Origin: Psychrobacillus sp044762745
GTDB taxonomy: Bacteria; Bacillota; Bacilli; Bacillales_A; Planococcaceae
Direction: 5' to 3'
Length of the DNA: 64,000 nt
Assembly: GCF_044762745.1 (NCBI RefSeq)
Contig: NZ_JBIWEX010000003.1
Span: 62,001 to 126,000 of the forward strand
Shown: one piece after another, positions 16,931-25,677 of the stretch
How the letters are laid out: the number at the start of each line of letters is the position of its first letter
Numbering within the stretch: position 1 is the stretch's first letter
The notes under the pieces: model-generated
Database searches by the model: none
What the model saw: the letters and a program-made list of their open reading frames with translations, nothing else
What the model was told of the DNA's origin: nothing
Translations under genes and position numbers: made by a program

Positions 16931-18448
16931 TTACAGTCCGAACGGATTTATTGGACGACTGCCATAGTAAGATAAAATGCTTTTCGTTTCGGAGTAGAGA
17001 TCAAGTGTTTCGATGCATAGCTCGCGTCCGAATCCGGATTGCTTATATCCACCAAACGGTGTTCCTGGAAATGCTGAAAACGGACAGTTGACCATAACAA
17101 TTCCTGCTTGGATTTGATTTGCAACACGTGTAGCACGTGCTCCATCTTTTGACCAAATAGCGGAACCTAATCCGAACTCTGTATCGTTCGCAACACGTAT
17201 TGCTTCTTTTTCATCTTTAAACTTCATCACAACGACAACTGGGCCAAAAATTTCTTCTTTCACCACTGGCATATCGTGATGTACGTTAGCAATAATAGTC
17301 GGTTCATACCAGAAACCATTTTCATATCCATCTGGTTTCGCAACATTACCACCAACAAGAATTTCTGCGCCTTCTTTGCGAGCAGATTCGACATAACCAT
17401 CGATTGTATCTAGCTGACCTTGGTCAATAATTGCTCCGACATGTGTTCCTTTATCAAATGGATTTCCTAACTGTAATTTTTTCGTTTTTTCCACAAACTT
17501 GCTCATGAATTCATCATAAATATCTTCATGAATGTACAATCGAGATCGAGCTTCACACGATTGACCTGAGTTGTAAAAAATGCCAAACAAAGAACCATCT
17601 ACTGCGGCGTCAATATCTGCATCTTCAAATACTAGACTTGGAGATTTTCCACCAAGCTCAAGCGTGACACGCTTTAACGTTTGAGATGCTTTTCCCATGA
17701 TGTCTTTTCCGATTGGCGTTGAGCCAGTAAATGCTACTTTATCAACTAGCGGATGCTCCACTAATAAATTTCCGATTTCAGCCCCTGAACCTGGTATAAC
17801 ATTTACCACGCCCGCTGGAACACCTGCTTCCAAGCAAATTTCTCCTAGGATAATAGCAGTTAACGGAGTAAGCGATGCCGGTTTCACAATAACTGAACAA
17901 CCAACAGCAATAGCAGGTGCCACTTTCCAAGCAGCCATCATAAGTGGGTAATTCCACGGAATGATTTGTGCGCAAACCCCTACTGGCTCTTTCTCCGTAT
18001 AGTTGTGAAATTGACCTGGGACATTGTTTACTGTACCTCTATGTCCAACGATTGCTCCAGCATAAAACTCAAAGTCTTCAATTGCTTGAGAAACTTGACC
18101 TTGTGCTGCATGAAGAGATTTACCTGTATCGAGAATTTCCAATTCTACGAGCTCTTTAAAACGAGCGCGCATGATTGCAGCAATTTTGTTAAGTACCTGC
18201 GCACGGCGACCAACCGGATACAATTTCCACTTACCGTTATCAAATGCATGTCGAGCTGCCGCTACAGCATTTTCAGCGTCTTCTTTTGATGCTTTTGCCA
18301 CTTCTGCTACAAGTTCACCTGTTGCTGGATTGTATGTTTTAATTGTTTCACCTGTACTGCTTTTAACTTTTTCACCATTAATAATTAAATGATAAAAGTC
18401 ACGTTTCATCGCTTCTTGTTCGATTTCATTTTCGCCAATTGTTGTCAT
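16931..18448 (-). CDS. NAD(P)-dependent aldehyde dehydrogenase in the paa operon
   Basis: A 505-aa class-1-like ALDH. It contains the NAD-binding PWNYPL and GSTPIGK segments, the general base Glu in LELGGKSPS, and the catalytic Cys in NSGQSCEARSRL. It is the last gene of the paa operon, 14 bp after paaG. No PaaZ fusion is visible here, so the most economical role is oxidation of the ring-opened 3-oxo-5,6-dehydrosuberyl-CoA semialdehyde, the step done in E. coli by the PaaZ ALDH domain. Phenylacetaldehyde or the homoprotocatechuate-pathway semialdehyde (HpaE role) are alternatives. Motifs cannot decide. Confidence 0.88.
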   Translation of the reverse strand: MTTIGENEIEQEAMKRDFYHLIINGEKVKSSTGETIKTYNPATGELVAEVAKASKEDAENAVAAARHAFDNGKWKLYPVGRRAQVLNKIAAIMRARFKELVELEILDTGKSLHAAQGQVSQAIEDFEFYAGAIVGHRGTVNNVPGQFHNYTEKEPVGVCAQIIPWNYPLMMAAWKVAPAIAVGCSVIVKPASLTPLTAIILGEICLEAGVPAGVVNVIPGSGAEIGNLLVEHPLVDKVAFTGSTPIGKDIMGKASQTLKRVTLELGGKSPSLVFEDADIDAAVDGSLFGIFYNSGQSCEARSRLYIHEDIYDEFMSKFVEKTKKLQLGNPFDKGTHVGAIIDQGQLDTIDGYVESARKEGAEILVGGNVAKPDGYENGFWYEPTIIANVHHDMPVVKEEIFGPVVVVMKFKDEKEAIRVANDTEFGLGSAIWSKDGARATRVANQIQAGIVMVNCPFSAFPGTPFGGYKQSGFGRELCIETLDLYSETKSILSYYGSRPINPFGL

Positions 18449-18462
18449 GTTCTCTACTCTCC

Positions 18463-19236
18463 CTATTGTCCTGAAAAAACAGGTTTTCTTTTTTCCATAA
18501 AAGCCTGGACACCTTCGCGGTGATCCTTTGTTAAACTAGCAATTCGCTGACCTTGTGCTTCTAGCTCCAGATAATCTTCAAACGAAAGATCTATTAGTGC
18601 ATTTAACGAGCGCTTAGTTAAGCCTATCGCTTTTGTCGGCAAGGCAGCAAGACGTTCGGCAAAAGCGGAAACGTCTTGTTCCCATGATTCCAATGGAATG
18701 AGTCTGTTCGCTAGCCCCATTGCCACTGCATCAGTAGCCTGAACTTTTTCTCCAAGAATAGATAGCTCCACAGCTTTAGACTGACCAACTAACTGAGTTA
18801 AATAATATAGGTTACCTGAATCTGGAATGAGGCCGACATGGATGAATGCGTTCAAAAAACTGGCACGTTCCGAAACAAGTCTGAAATCACAAGCAAGTGC
18901 TAAGCTGAATCCTGCTCCAGCCGCTACCCCATTTACGGCTGCGACAATGGGCTTTTCACATAGTCTAATTTGCTTAATCATCGGTCCATATTGATCTCTT
19001 AATACTTGACCTAGATCCATATTTTCATCGACTTCTGCTAAATCTTGGCCAGAACAAAATGCCCTTCCTTCACCTGTAATGACAATACAACGAACTTGGT
19101 CATCAAAAGTAGCTGCTTTAACTGCATCTTTCACTTCCCGGTTCATTTGTGCGATAAACGCATTTAATTTATCTGGTCTATTAAAATAAAGCCATGCAAT
19201 GCCATCTTTAACGTGATATCGAATCGTTTCAAACAT
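18463..19236 (-). CDS. paaG: PaaG-like enoyl-CoA isomerase/hydratase
   Basis: A 257-aa crotonase. The oxyanion-hole segments are AFCSGQDLAEV and GVAAGAGFSLALACD. At the catalytic loop it has FIHVGLIPDSGNLYYL, with the Asp typical of PaaG-type isomerases rather than the Glu of hydratases. PaaG isomerises the ring-1,2-epoxyphenylacetyl-CoA to the oxepin and acts again later in beta-oxidation of the product. It is 12 bp after paaF, and ATG 19236 has an AGGAGG SD. Good fit by motif and operon position. Confidence 0.87.
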   Translation of the reverse strand: MFETIRYHVKDGIAWLYFNRPDKLNAFIAQMNREVKDAVKAATFDDQVRCIVITGEGRAFCSGQDLAEVDENMDLGQVLRDQYGPMIKQIRLCEKPIVAAVNGVAAGAGFSLALACDFRLVSERASFLNAFIHVGLIPDSGNLYYLTQLVGQSKAVELSILGEKVQATDAVAMGLANRLIPLESWEQDVSAFAERLAALPTKAIGLTKRSLNALIDLSFEDYLELEAQGQRIASLTKDHREGVQAFMEKRKPVFSGQ

Positions 19237-19248
19237 GTAATTACCTCC

Positions 19249-20025
19249 TTACTTTCCTTGATAATTCGGCTTTCTTTTTTCGACAAATGCATTCATCCCC
19301 TCTTTTTGATCTTGTGAAGCGAAAAGTAGGTAGAAGTTTTTTCGTTCATATTGCATTCCTTCATACAAGGGATAGTCTACCGCTTTGTTTACCGAATCCT
19401 TGATGAGGCGCAAGGATAGAGGCGGCTGTTTTGCAAGACGCTCTGCAAACTTCAACGTTTCTTCCATTATTAATTCGGGCGCAACGATTTTATTGATGAC
19501 TCCATGTTTAAGAGCGGTTTCTGCAGAAATTCGTTCTCCTGTCCATAACCATTCAATGGCTTTCTTACGGCCAACAAGTTTCGTCAGCCGTTGTGTACCT
19601 CCTGCGCCCGGCATGACACCAAGGCCTACTTCTGGAAATGAAAACTCCGTACCGCTTGCAGCGATTAATAAATCACAGCTTAGTGCAAGCTCAAATCCCC
19701 CTCCGAAAACAAACCCATTTACTGCACCGATTATCGGTTTTTTAATGAGTGCAAAACGGTCCCAATCAGCAAATTGATTCAGCATTTCTAAGCTAATTGG
19801 ATGGTCATTCATCATTTCATCAATATCAGCTCCTGCTGAAAATGCACGTCCTTTACCGGCAAGGACTATCACACGAACGTTTTCATCTCGGTCATATCCT
19901 TCCATCGCAAAGACGATTTCATGGACCATTTTTCGATTCAATGAATTTAACTGACGAGGCCGATTTAGTTCAATTACCGCTACATTTCCAGTCAGGAAAG
20001 TTTCAATGAATTCAAAATTGTTCAT
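19249..20025 (-). CDS. paaF: PaaF-like enoyl-CoA hydratase
   Basis: A 258-aa crotonase with the hydratase-type catalytic region FPEVGLGVMPGAGGTQRL, oxyanion loops AFSAGADIDEM and GFVFGGGFELALSCD, and a C-terminal EGMNAFVEKRKP common in this family. PaaF hydrates 2,3-dehydroadipyl-CoA in the lower phenylacetate pathway. Its ATG overlaps the stop of the EthD-like gene by one base (TAATG), and it precedes paaG by 12 bp. Assignment as PaaF rather than a general enoyl-CoA hydratase rests on operon context. Confidence 0.85.
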   Translation of the reverse strand: MNNFEFIETFLTGNVAVIELNRPRQLNSLNRKMVHEIVFAMEGYDRDENVRVIVLAGKGRAFSAGADIDEMMNDHPISLEMLNQFADWDRFALIKKPIIGAVNGFVFGGGFELALSCDLLIAASGTEFSFPEVGLGVMPGAGGTQRLTKLVGRKKAIEWLWTGERISAETALKHGVINKIVAPELIMEETLKFAERLAKQPPLSLRLIKDSVNKAVDYPLYEGMQYERKNFYLLFASQDQKEGMNAFVEKRKPNYQGK

Positions 20026-20327
20026 TATGCTTCCTCACCGATCATTAATGTGACAAGATCACCTGCAAATCCCATCAGATCTTTCCCTGAAGCTTTACCT
20101 TCAGGTGAACGTAAGCCTTGCTGCAATGCTTCTAAATTGTCATAGTGCATCTCACAAGTAAGATAGTATTTTCCTTCTCCCCCCATCGGAGATCCTGTCA
20201 CTTTGGTCACTTTCATTTCACGAAGTCCAGGTATTTTTGCTGTAAGTGGTGCATGCACGTTGAAATAATGTTGATCAAAAGCCTCTTTATTTTCAGGGTG
20301 TTTGTATAATGCGATTAATTTAGCCAT
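20025..20327 (-). CDS. EthD-family small protein inside the paa operon
   Basis: 100 aa from ATG 20327 behind AGGAGA. It has the EthD dimeric alpha/beta-barrel signature: ALYKHPENKEAFDQHYFNVH, then PLTAKIPGLREMKV and a C-terminal MGFAGDLVTLM. EthD proteins are named from an ether-degrading cytochrome P450 system, where the role is unclear. Relatives include small ring-product-handling enzymes. It lies tightly between paaD (17 bp) and paaF (1-bp overlap), so it should be made with the epoxidase. Its function in the pathway is not known to me; handling of a reactive epoxide or oxepin intermediate is one idea. Confidence 0.75.
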   Translation of the reverse strand: MAKLIALYKHPENKEAFDQHYFNVHAPLTAKIPGLREMKVTKVTGSPMGGEGKYYLTCEMHYDNLEALQQGLRSPEGKASGKDLMGFAGDLVTLMIGEEA

Positions 20328-20344
20328 TTCTCTTCTCCTCACTT

Positions 20345-20845
20345 TTACATTAATGTTGAAACAGGTTTCATTGCTTCGAAGACATTTTTACAACTCTTGC
20401 AGTACAGAATACTTCTGCAAGCTGTCGGTCCAAAAATATTTTCCATCGTTACATAGGTAGATCCACAATAGGCACAATCCACATGCCACGAGCCGTCCCC
20501 TTCAAAATAACGGGGGGGAGGTGCTATTCCAAATTTCCGAAGATTCACATGTCCTTGTTCGGTTATTCGATCTGACGTCCAAGGTGGATGAAAGACGAAT
20601 TTGACTTCGACATCTTTTACTTCCGGAATTTCTTTCACAGCATTCATCGTATTTGATTTGATAATTTCCAGAGCTGGACATCCTAAAAAAGTCGGAAGTA
20701 GCACGACTTTTACATTATTTCCTTCTGTAGTAACTTCTCCAACCATACCAAGGTCTATAATGCTGATAGAATCAATTTCCGGGTCATTTACATGTTTCAG
20801 TACTTCCCAAACACGCTCGGTAGAAACTTCTATAGATGCAGTCAT
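20345..20845 (-). CDS. paaD: Phenylacetyl-CoA epoxidase subunit PaaD
   Basis: A 166-aa PaaD. The N-terminal MIP18/SufT-like domain (DPEIDSISIIDLGMVGEV, about 17-34; LLPTFLGCPALE) is followed by a C-terminal zinc-ribbon-like CAYCGST and LYCKSCK pair. PaaD is needed for PaaABCE activity and is thought to help iron or iron-sulfur maturation of the complex. ATG 20845 follows a G-rich SD. The gene is 31 bp after paaC. The family is strongly recognisable. Confidence 0.92.
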   Translation of the reverse strand: MTASIEVSTERVWEVLKHVNDPEIDSISIIDLGMVGEVTTEGNNVKVVLLPTFLGCPALEIIKSNTMNAVKEIPEVKDVEVKFVFHPPWTSDRITEQGHVNLRKFGIAPPPRYFEGDGSWHVDCAYCGSTYVTMENIFGPTACRSILYCKSCKNVFEAMKPVSTLM

Positions 20846-20876
20846 TTAGTCCCCCCTCATTTCGTATTCGTATTAC

Positions 20877-21689
20877 TTACCAGCTCGCTACTGGATCAAG
20901 CTTGTAAACTTCGGAAAGTGTGAGTAATGCTTCATCCAAGTCTTTTGTATGATCACCGTTTCGCCCGTTTTTTGTAGGTTGCCCCGGAATCTCCGGTACT
21001 TCCATTTGAAGAGCAAGCAACACTGGCTTAAGACTTGCTTTCCATTTTTCTTTCAATATTTCTTCACTTGCTATTAATCTACTATTTTCAATAACTCGTT
21101 TCTCTTTACCATAAGAAAATACATCGCCAAAATCAGCCATAACGAGCTTGATGGCATCATGCATTTTCTTTTTCGCTACATCTGTAGAGCTTAATAATTG
21201 TTTGAACCATATTTCCCAGTGCAACCTATGATAATATAGCTCCATTCGCACTTTTACTGCTATTTCTGCGAGAGGGCTATACGAACTTTCACATAACGAA
21301 TCAATTTTTGCTTTTTTCGCCTGTGTATAAAAGTAACTTCTTACAACTTGATACGCCCAATCATATTCGGGTGTTTCCATATAATAACCTTCACCGTTCA
21401 CTCGCTCCGTCAATATGCTGTTTCTTCTGTCTTGAGCCGGACGCAAATGCGCAAGGTCGTCGGCAGTTCCTTGCCCTAAATCTTCTAGAAGTTTGTAGTA
21501 CATAGCTGCATGCCCCATACTGTCTTGGCTAATGGAGGCAGAAGCAACGTCCTCCTCAATATGAGGAGCAAGCCCAAGCCATTCAGAACTTCGATAGGCG
21601 TACAAAAAATCATCATCAGCCAGTTGGAATAACAAGCTAGCTAGCGCTTCTTTATACTCTAGACTCATGCCAGTCTCTTTTTCGCTCAT
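20877..21689 (-). CDS. paaC: Phenylacetyl-CoA epoxidase structural subunit PaaC
   Basis: A 270-aa ferritin-like helical protein of the PaaC family, the scaffold partner of the catalytic PaaA. The segments DDDFLYAYRSSEWLGLAPHI, ISQDSMGHAAMYYKLLEDLG and ELYYHRLHWEIWFKQLL match the family. Its ATG overlaps the paaB stop by 4 bp, behind GGGAGGTGA. PaaA and PaaC form heterodimers that epoxidise the aromatic ring of phenylacetyl-CoA. Degenerate metal ligands relative to PaaA agree with a non-catalytic role. Confidence 0.93.
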   Translation of the reverse strand: MSEKETGMSLEYKEALASLLFQLADDDFLYAYRSSEWLGLAPHIEEDVASASISQDSMGHAAMYYKLLEDLGQGTADDLAHLRPAQDRRNSILTERVNGEGYYMETPEYDWAYQVVRSYFYTQAKKAKIDSLCESSYSPLAEIAVKVRMELYYHRLHWEIWFKQLLSSTDVAKKKMHDAIKLVMADFGDVFSYGKEKRVIENSRLIASEEILKEKWKASLKPVLLALQMEVPEIPGQPTKNGRNGDHTKDLDEALLTLSEVYKLDPVASW

Positions 21690-22033
21690 TTGCGTTCACC
21701 TCCCCATGACAAAATCTCTTTTTCATCCAAAATTTGCTGCTCGTATTGACGCCATTTTTTCTTTAAGTAGCCGTAACCTTTTGTCGTTCGATAGTCTTTG
21801 TTGTCCAGTCTATCAAGAGACATTTTCTCTTCGGTATCCATCTTTCTAATATTCTTTCTATTCACAATCCAAATATCAGCCACCGGTTCGCGACGCATGA
21901 AATTTTCCTGCGCTAAAATTAGTGCCATGTCTTCATTTGGAGCCAATAAGCTGAACTGGTGTTGGAATGCAGAGCTTGGCGTTCGCTTGCTAAAAATTTC
22001 ATATTCTTGATAAAAAGTTTTGTTTTCAGCCAT
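21686..22033 (-). CDS. paaB: Phenylacetyl-CoA epoxidase subunit PaaB
   Basis: 115 aa from ATG 22033 (MAENKTFYQEYEIF). A longer frame upstream would run into paaA, and AAGGAGTTAGG precedes this ATG. The PaaB core is seen as FSKRTPSSAFQHQFSLLAPN and NFMRREPVADIWIV. PaaB bridges PaaAC heterodimers in the epoxidase. It starts 17 bp after the paaA stop and overlaps paaC. Confidence 0.92.
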   Translation of the reverse strand: MAENKTFYQEYEIFSKRTPSSAFQHQFSLLAPNEDMALILAQENFMRREPVADIWIVNRKNIRKMDTEEKMSLDRLDNKDYRTTKGYGYLKKKWRQYEQQILDEKEILSWGGERK

Positions 22034-22050
22034 TATCCTAACTCCTTCCT

Positions 22051-23004
22051 TTAGTCGACCGTTGCAGCTAATGCATCGCGCACCCAAGCGTTATTTTCGT
22101 ACGAAGATCGTCGTAAATTTAAACGAGCTAGTGAACGTGGTCCCCCGTTTTTAATGATTTTCTTAAATTCATTCCAATCAGGCTGTTTATATGACCATTG
22201 TTTACTTTCTTTATCTAAATGAAGCGTTGGGTCTGGAATTGTCAATCCGAGTGATAAAATACGCGGTATATATTTGTCAAAAAAGATTTGCCTAAATTCT
22301 TCGTTTGTTTTCGTGCGAATTTTATATTTAATCGTCAAGTCTTGTTTCGATGAACCCGTCGTTTCTTTGCTCGCTGGTCCAAAAAACATGAGTAGAGCTT
22401 CCCACCAACGATTGAGTGATTCCTGAATCATTGCTTTTTGCTCATCTGTACCTTCTGCTAGCGCCATGATAATCGATTCGCCATGCTGTGCATGGAACAC
22501 CTCTTCCGCACAAATTCGCTGTAGTGCTCTTGCGTATGGAGCATATGAAGCACCAAGCATATTTGATTGTGTAATAATAGCCGCACCATCCACAAGCCAA
22601 CCAATGATTCCTGCATCCGCCCATGTTTTCGTTTCCATATGGAATACATTATGAAATTTCAAATCGCCATTGAATAGGTCTTGCATTATATCCCCGCGAT
22701 TTTTCCCATACGGTCGAAGTAAGTCTTCCGTAACGCGTAAAAGCAATTGACCATGACCCATTTCATCCTGCACCTTTGCCATAATGCCAAGTTTCCTACT
22801 AAGAGAAGGAGCTTTTGGCACCCATTCTTTCTCTGGCAATGCACCCATTATTTCACTTATCCCGTGCATGGAAATTAATCTTATTAATGTCAGTCTGTAT
22901 TCCTCTGGCATCCAATCATCGGCTTCGATTTTGTCACCAGCTTCAATACGCTGCATGAAATGAGCCATTTGTTGATCTTCTGCGGTGTTGTGTAGATTAT
23001 TCAT
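22051..23004 (-). CDS. paaA: Phenylacetyl-CoA epoxidase catalytic subunit PaaA
   Basis: 317 aa from ATG 23004 (MNNLHNTAEDQQ), chosen for the G-rich SD just ahead and for normal family length. It is a diiron ferritin-like oxygenase: metal-ligand helices are seen as AKVQDEMGHGQLLLRV and ICAEEVFHAQHGE. With PaaB and PaaC it adds one oxygen atom of O2 across the ring of phenylacetyl-CoA. It leads the tight ABCD block and follows the ferredoxin-NADP reductase-like gene by ~155 bp. Electrons normally come from PaaE, which is not found in the window. Confidence 0.94.
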   Translation of the reverse strand: MNNLHNTAEDQQMAHFMQRIEAGDKIEADDWMPEEYRLTLIRLISMHGISEIMGALPEKEWVPKAPSLSRKLGIMAKVQDEMGHGQLLLRVTEDLLRPYGKNRGDIMQDLFNGDLKFHNVFHMETKTWADAGIIGWLVDGAAIITQSNMLGASYAPYARALQRICAEEVFHAQHGESIIMALAEGTDEQKAMIQESLNRWWEALLMFFGPASKETTGSSKQDLTIKYKIRTKTNEEFRQIFFDKYIPRILSLGLTIPDPTLHLDKESKQWSYKQPDWNEFKKIIKNGGPRSLARLNLRRSSYENNAWVRDALAATVD

Positions 23005-23159
23005 TTCTACCCCCCCAATATCTAATTTATGTATTGCCGGCACTGTGTATAACAATTAATTAACGACATTAAATGATATCGCTATATAAATAGCGAGCTA
23101 ATTCTGCTAATTAGAGATACATTCTCCTAAGCATTTCTTTTATAATCGGCTCATTTTTA

Positions 23160-24179
23160 TTAAGCTTTTTCATCATGCTTCTCCGTTTTATCCATAACAC
23201 TAGTGCTATGTAGCGGCTGGACTTTTGATGTCGGGTCAATATACACTTTTGCATTGCTAATCGCTGTTGGTGCTTCTCCAAATCCGCTCGCGATCAACTT
23301 CACTTTTCCTTCATATGTGCATATATCTCCAGCAGCGTATATGCCCGGAATACTAGTTTCCATTTTGGAATTAACGACAATGCTTTTTTTATCTAATTGA
23401 AATCCCCAATTTTTGATCGGACCAAGAGAAGACACGAAACCATAATTGACAATGACATCGTCAACGTCAACTACCTTTGTTTCATCGCCTTTCACTTCTT
23501 TGAGCACGACTTGTGTAATTTTTTCTTCTCCGATAAATTCTGTTGGAACAAATGGAGTCAAAACAGTAACAGAAGAACTCATCAGCTTTTCCACTGTATG
23601 TTCATGTGCTCGGAATTTATCGCGGCGATGTACGAGTGATACTTTTTCTGCAATTTGTTCTAGCATAAGAGCCCAGTCTACTGCAGAATCTCCTCCACCG
23701 AATAGCTGCACTTTTTTTCCTGCAAACTGTTGTAAATCATGGATAAAGTAATGCAAGTTGCTTTTTTCAAACCTTGACAAATTAGCAAGGTCTAGCTTCT
23801 TCGGTTGAAATGCTCCATTTCCCGCAGTTATAATAATTGTTTTAGTAAAATGTGTCTCTATGTTCGTCGTTAGTTTAAAAGAACCGTTCGGCTGTCTTTC
23901 AATTTCTTCCACTGCTTCATTTAAACAAATTGTTTGTTTAAATTGACCCATTTGTTCCATTAATTTATCGACGAGTTGTTGCGCTGTTATTTTTGGAAAT
24001 CCCGCAACATCGTAAATATACTTTTCCGGATATAATGCCGACAATTGCCCTCCCAGCTGAGGAAGGCTTTCGATAATTTTGCAAGACATATTTCGAAGGC
24101 CAGCATAAAATGCTGTGAATATGCCAACCGGTCCTCCTCCGATAATAGTTACGTCAAAAATTTCCTCGCTTTGAGACAA
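23160..24179 (-). CDS. Thioredoxin-reductase-like ferredoxin/flavodoxin-NADP reductase (YumC type)
   Basis: A 339-aa two-dinucleotide-binding flavoprotein. FAD motif GGGPVG lies at about 14-19, NADPH motif GGGDSAVDWAL at mid-protein, and the second FAD motif AAGDIC near the end. The CxxC redox pair of thioredoxin reductase is absent, as in Bacillus YumC ferredoxin-NADP reductases. It lies between paaK (25 bp) and paaA on the same strand. Since no paaE is present, it is a reasonable candidate for feeding electrons, via a ferredoxin, to the epoxidase. That role is inference; general ferredoxin recycling is the alternative. Confidence 0.88.
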   Translation of the reverse strand: MSQSEEIFDVTIIGGGPVGIFTAFYAGLRNMSCKIIESLPQLGGQLSALYPEKYIYDVAGFPKITAQQLVDKLMEQMGQFKQTICLNEAVEEIERQPNGSFKLTTNIETHFTKTIIITAGNGAFQPKKLDLANLSRFEKSNLHYFIHDLQQFAGKKVQLFGGGDSAVDWALMLEQIAEKVSLVHRRDKFRAHEHTVEKLMSSSVTVLTPFVPTEFIGEEKITQVVLKEVKGDETKVVDVDDVIVNYGFVSSLGPIKNWGFQLDKKSIVVNSKMETSIPGIYAAGDICTYEGKVKLIASGFGEAPTAISNAKVYIDPTSKVQPLHSTSVMDKTEKHDEKA

Positions 24180-24204
24180 ATTTTATCCCCCCTTCTGAAT
24201 GCAC

Positions 24205-25539
24205 TTACACGCCAATTATATTTTTATCTCTGTAATCTACAATTCGAATCGCTTTTCCTTCTGAACGTGGAATCGTTTTAGGAGTATTGATAACGACATC
24301 CACCGATACTAAACAAGTCGTTTTCATCAAACTTTGAATTTTTAACTTCAGTTGAACTATTTGCGAATCGTTCAAGTCTCCTGCAATCATTTCGTGTAAC
24401 TTACTGTTAATTTCTACATGTAGCACTGCTCTATCCATTTCATCTTTTCTTAATAAATGAATTTGATAATGCGGCACCAACTTGTCTTCTCCAGCCTGTA
24501 GAAGAACTCGTTCAACTTCCGATGGGAATACATTTACACCGCGAATAATCAGCATGTCATCTGTGCGACCTTTTACTCTCGACATTCTCGTTGAGGTCCT
24601 GCCACATTTACACACCTCTCGTGTGATGGAAGAGATATCACCTGTGCGATACCGAATGATCGGAAGAGCCTTCTTTGTTAAACTCGTAAAAACTAGTTCA
24701 CCTTCTTCCCCTTCAGCAACCGGTTCAAGTGTTTCAGGATTAATAATTTCAACAAAGAAATGATCTTCATGCACGTGTAAGCCATTTTGTGCTTCGTGAC
24801 ATTCAATAGAAACACCCGGTCCAATGATTTCACTCAATCCATAAATATCGATTGCTTTTAAATTGAACGTTTCCTCAAGCTTTGTACGCATTTCTTTTGA
24901 CCAAGGTTCTGCTCCAAAAATCCCATACTCCATGGACGATTGCCCTGGATCAATTCCTATCTCCCTCATTTTCTCTGCTATGTTCAACATATAAGAAGGC
25001 GTTGCACATATTCCTCTTGGTTTAAAATCTTCAATCAATGTAATCTGTCTTTCTGTGTTTCCACCTGACATTGGAACAACTGTAGCTCCAAGCACTTCCG
25101 CACCATAATGAAGGCCAATTCCCCCTGTAAACAAACCGTAGCCGTACGCGTTATGAAAAATATCCGATTTTTTTCCACCTGCAGCAACAATCGAACGTGC
25201 TACAACTTCAGCCCACATTTCTATATCGTTTGCTGTATATCCTACAACTGTCGGTTTGCCACTCGTACCAGATGATGCGTGGATTCGAACAATCTGTTCT
25301 TGCGGAACAGCGAATAAACCAAACGGATACTGATCGCGTAAGTCTTGTTTTTTCGTGAATGGTAATTTCGATATATCATCTAAACTTTGTATAATGTCTG
25401 GAGTAATCCCTAGTTCTTCGAATTTAGTGCGATAGAATTCAACATGTTCATAAACGTTTCGTACCGTATTTTGTAGACGCTCAAGTTGTAGACTCTCCAT
25501 ATCTTCGCGCTTCATCGTTTCCATTAATGGATTATACAA
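24205..25539 (-). CDS. paaK: Phenylacetate-CoA ligase
   Basis: A 444-aa adenylate-forming enzyme of the PaaK family (normal length about 430-445). The ATP-binding loop is HASSGTSGKPTVVGYT (about 84-99), with the YRTGD motif and a C-terminal domain opening VKGRTDDMLIIRGVNVFPSE. It makes phenylacetyl-CoA from free phenylacetate at ATP cost. It is the first gene of the paa operon. With phenylalanine dehydrogenase and a 2-oxoacid dehydrogenase nearby, phenylacetyl-CoA might also be made without it, so PaaK may serve external phenylacetate. Confidence 0.94.
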   Translation of the reverse strand: MYNPLMETMKREDMESLQLERLQNTVRNVYEHVEFYRTKFEELGITPDIIQSLDDISKLPFTKKQDLRDQYPFGLFAVPQEQIVRIHASSGTSGKPTVVGYTANDIEMWAEVVARSIVAAGGKKSDIFHNAYGYGLFTGGIGLHYGAEVLGATVVPMSGGNTERQITLIEDFKPRGICATPSYMLNIAEKMREIGIDPGQSSMEYGIFGAEPWSKEMRTKLEETFNLKAIDIYGLSEIIGPGVSIECHEAQNGLHVHEDHFFVEIINPETLEPVAEGEEGELVFTSLTKKALPIIRYRTGDISSITREVCKCGRTSTRMSRVKGRTDDMLIIRGVNVFPSEVERVLLQAGEDKLVPHYQIHLLRKDEMDRAVLHVEINSKLHEMIAGDLNDSQIVQLKLKIQSLMKTTCLVSVDVVINTPKTIPRSEGKAIRIVDYRDKNIIGV

Positions 25540-25677
25540 ACATCATTCCTCCTATGTTTACTTTATGTTTATTTTGGATCTACTTTTCATACAACTTTAT
25601 ATAACACTTTAAAAACGATTATCATTTTAATTGTAATATGTATACAGATTAATATTTCGAAAAGAATAAGTCAACAA

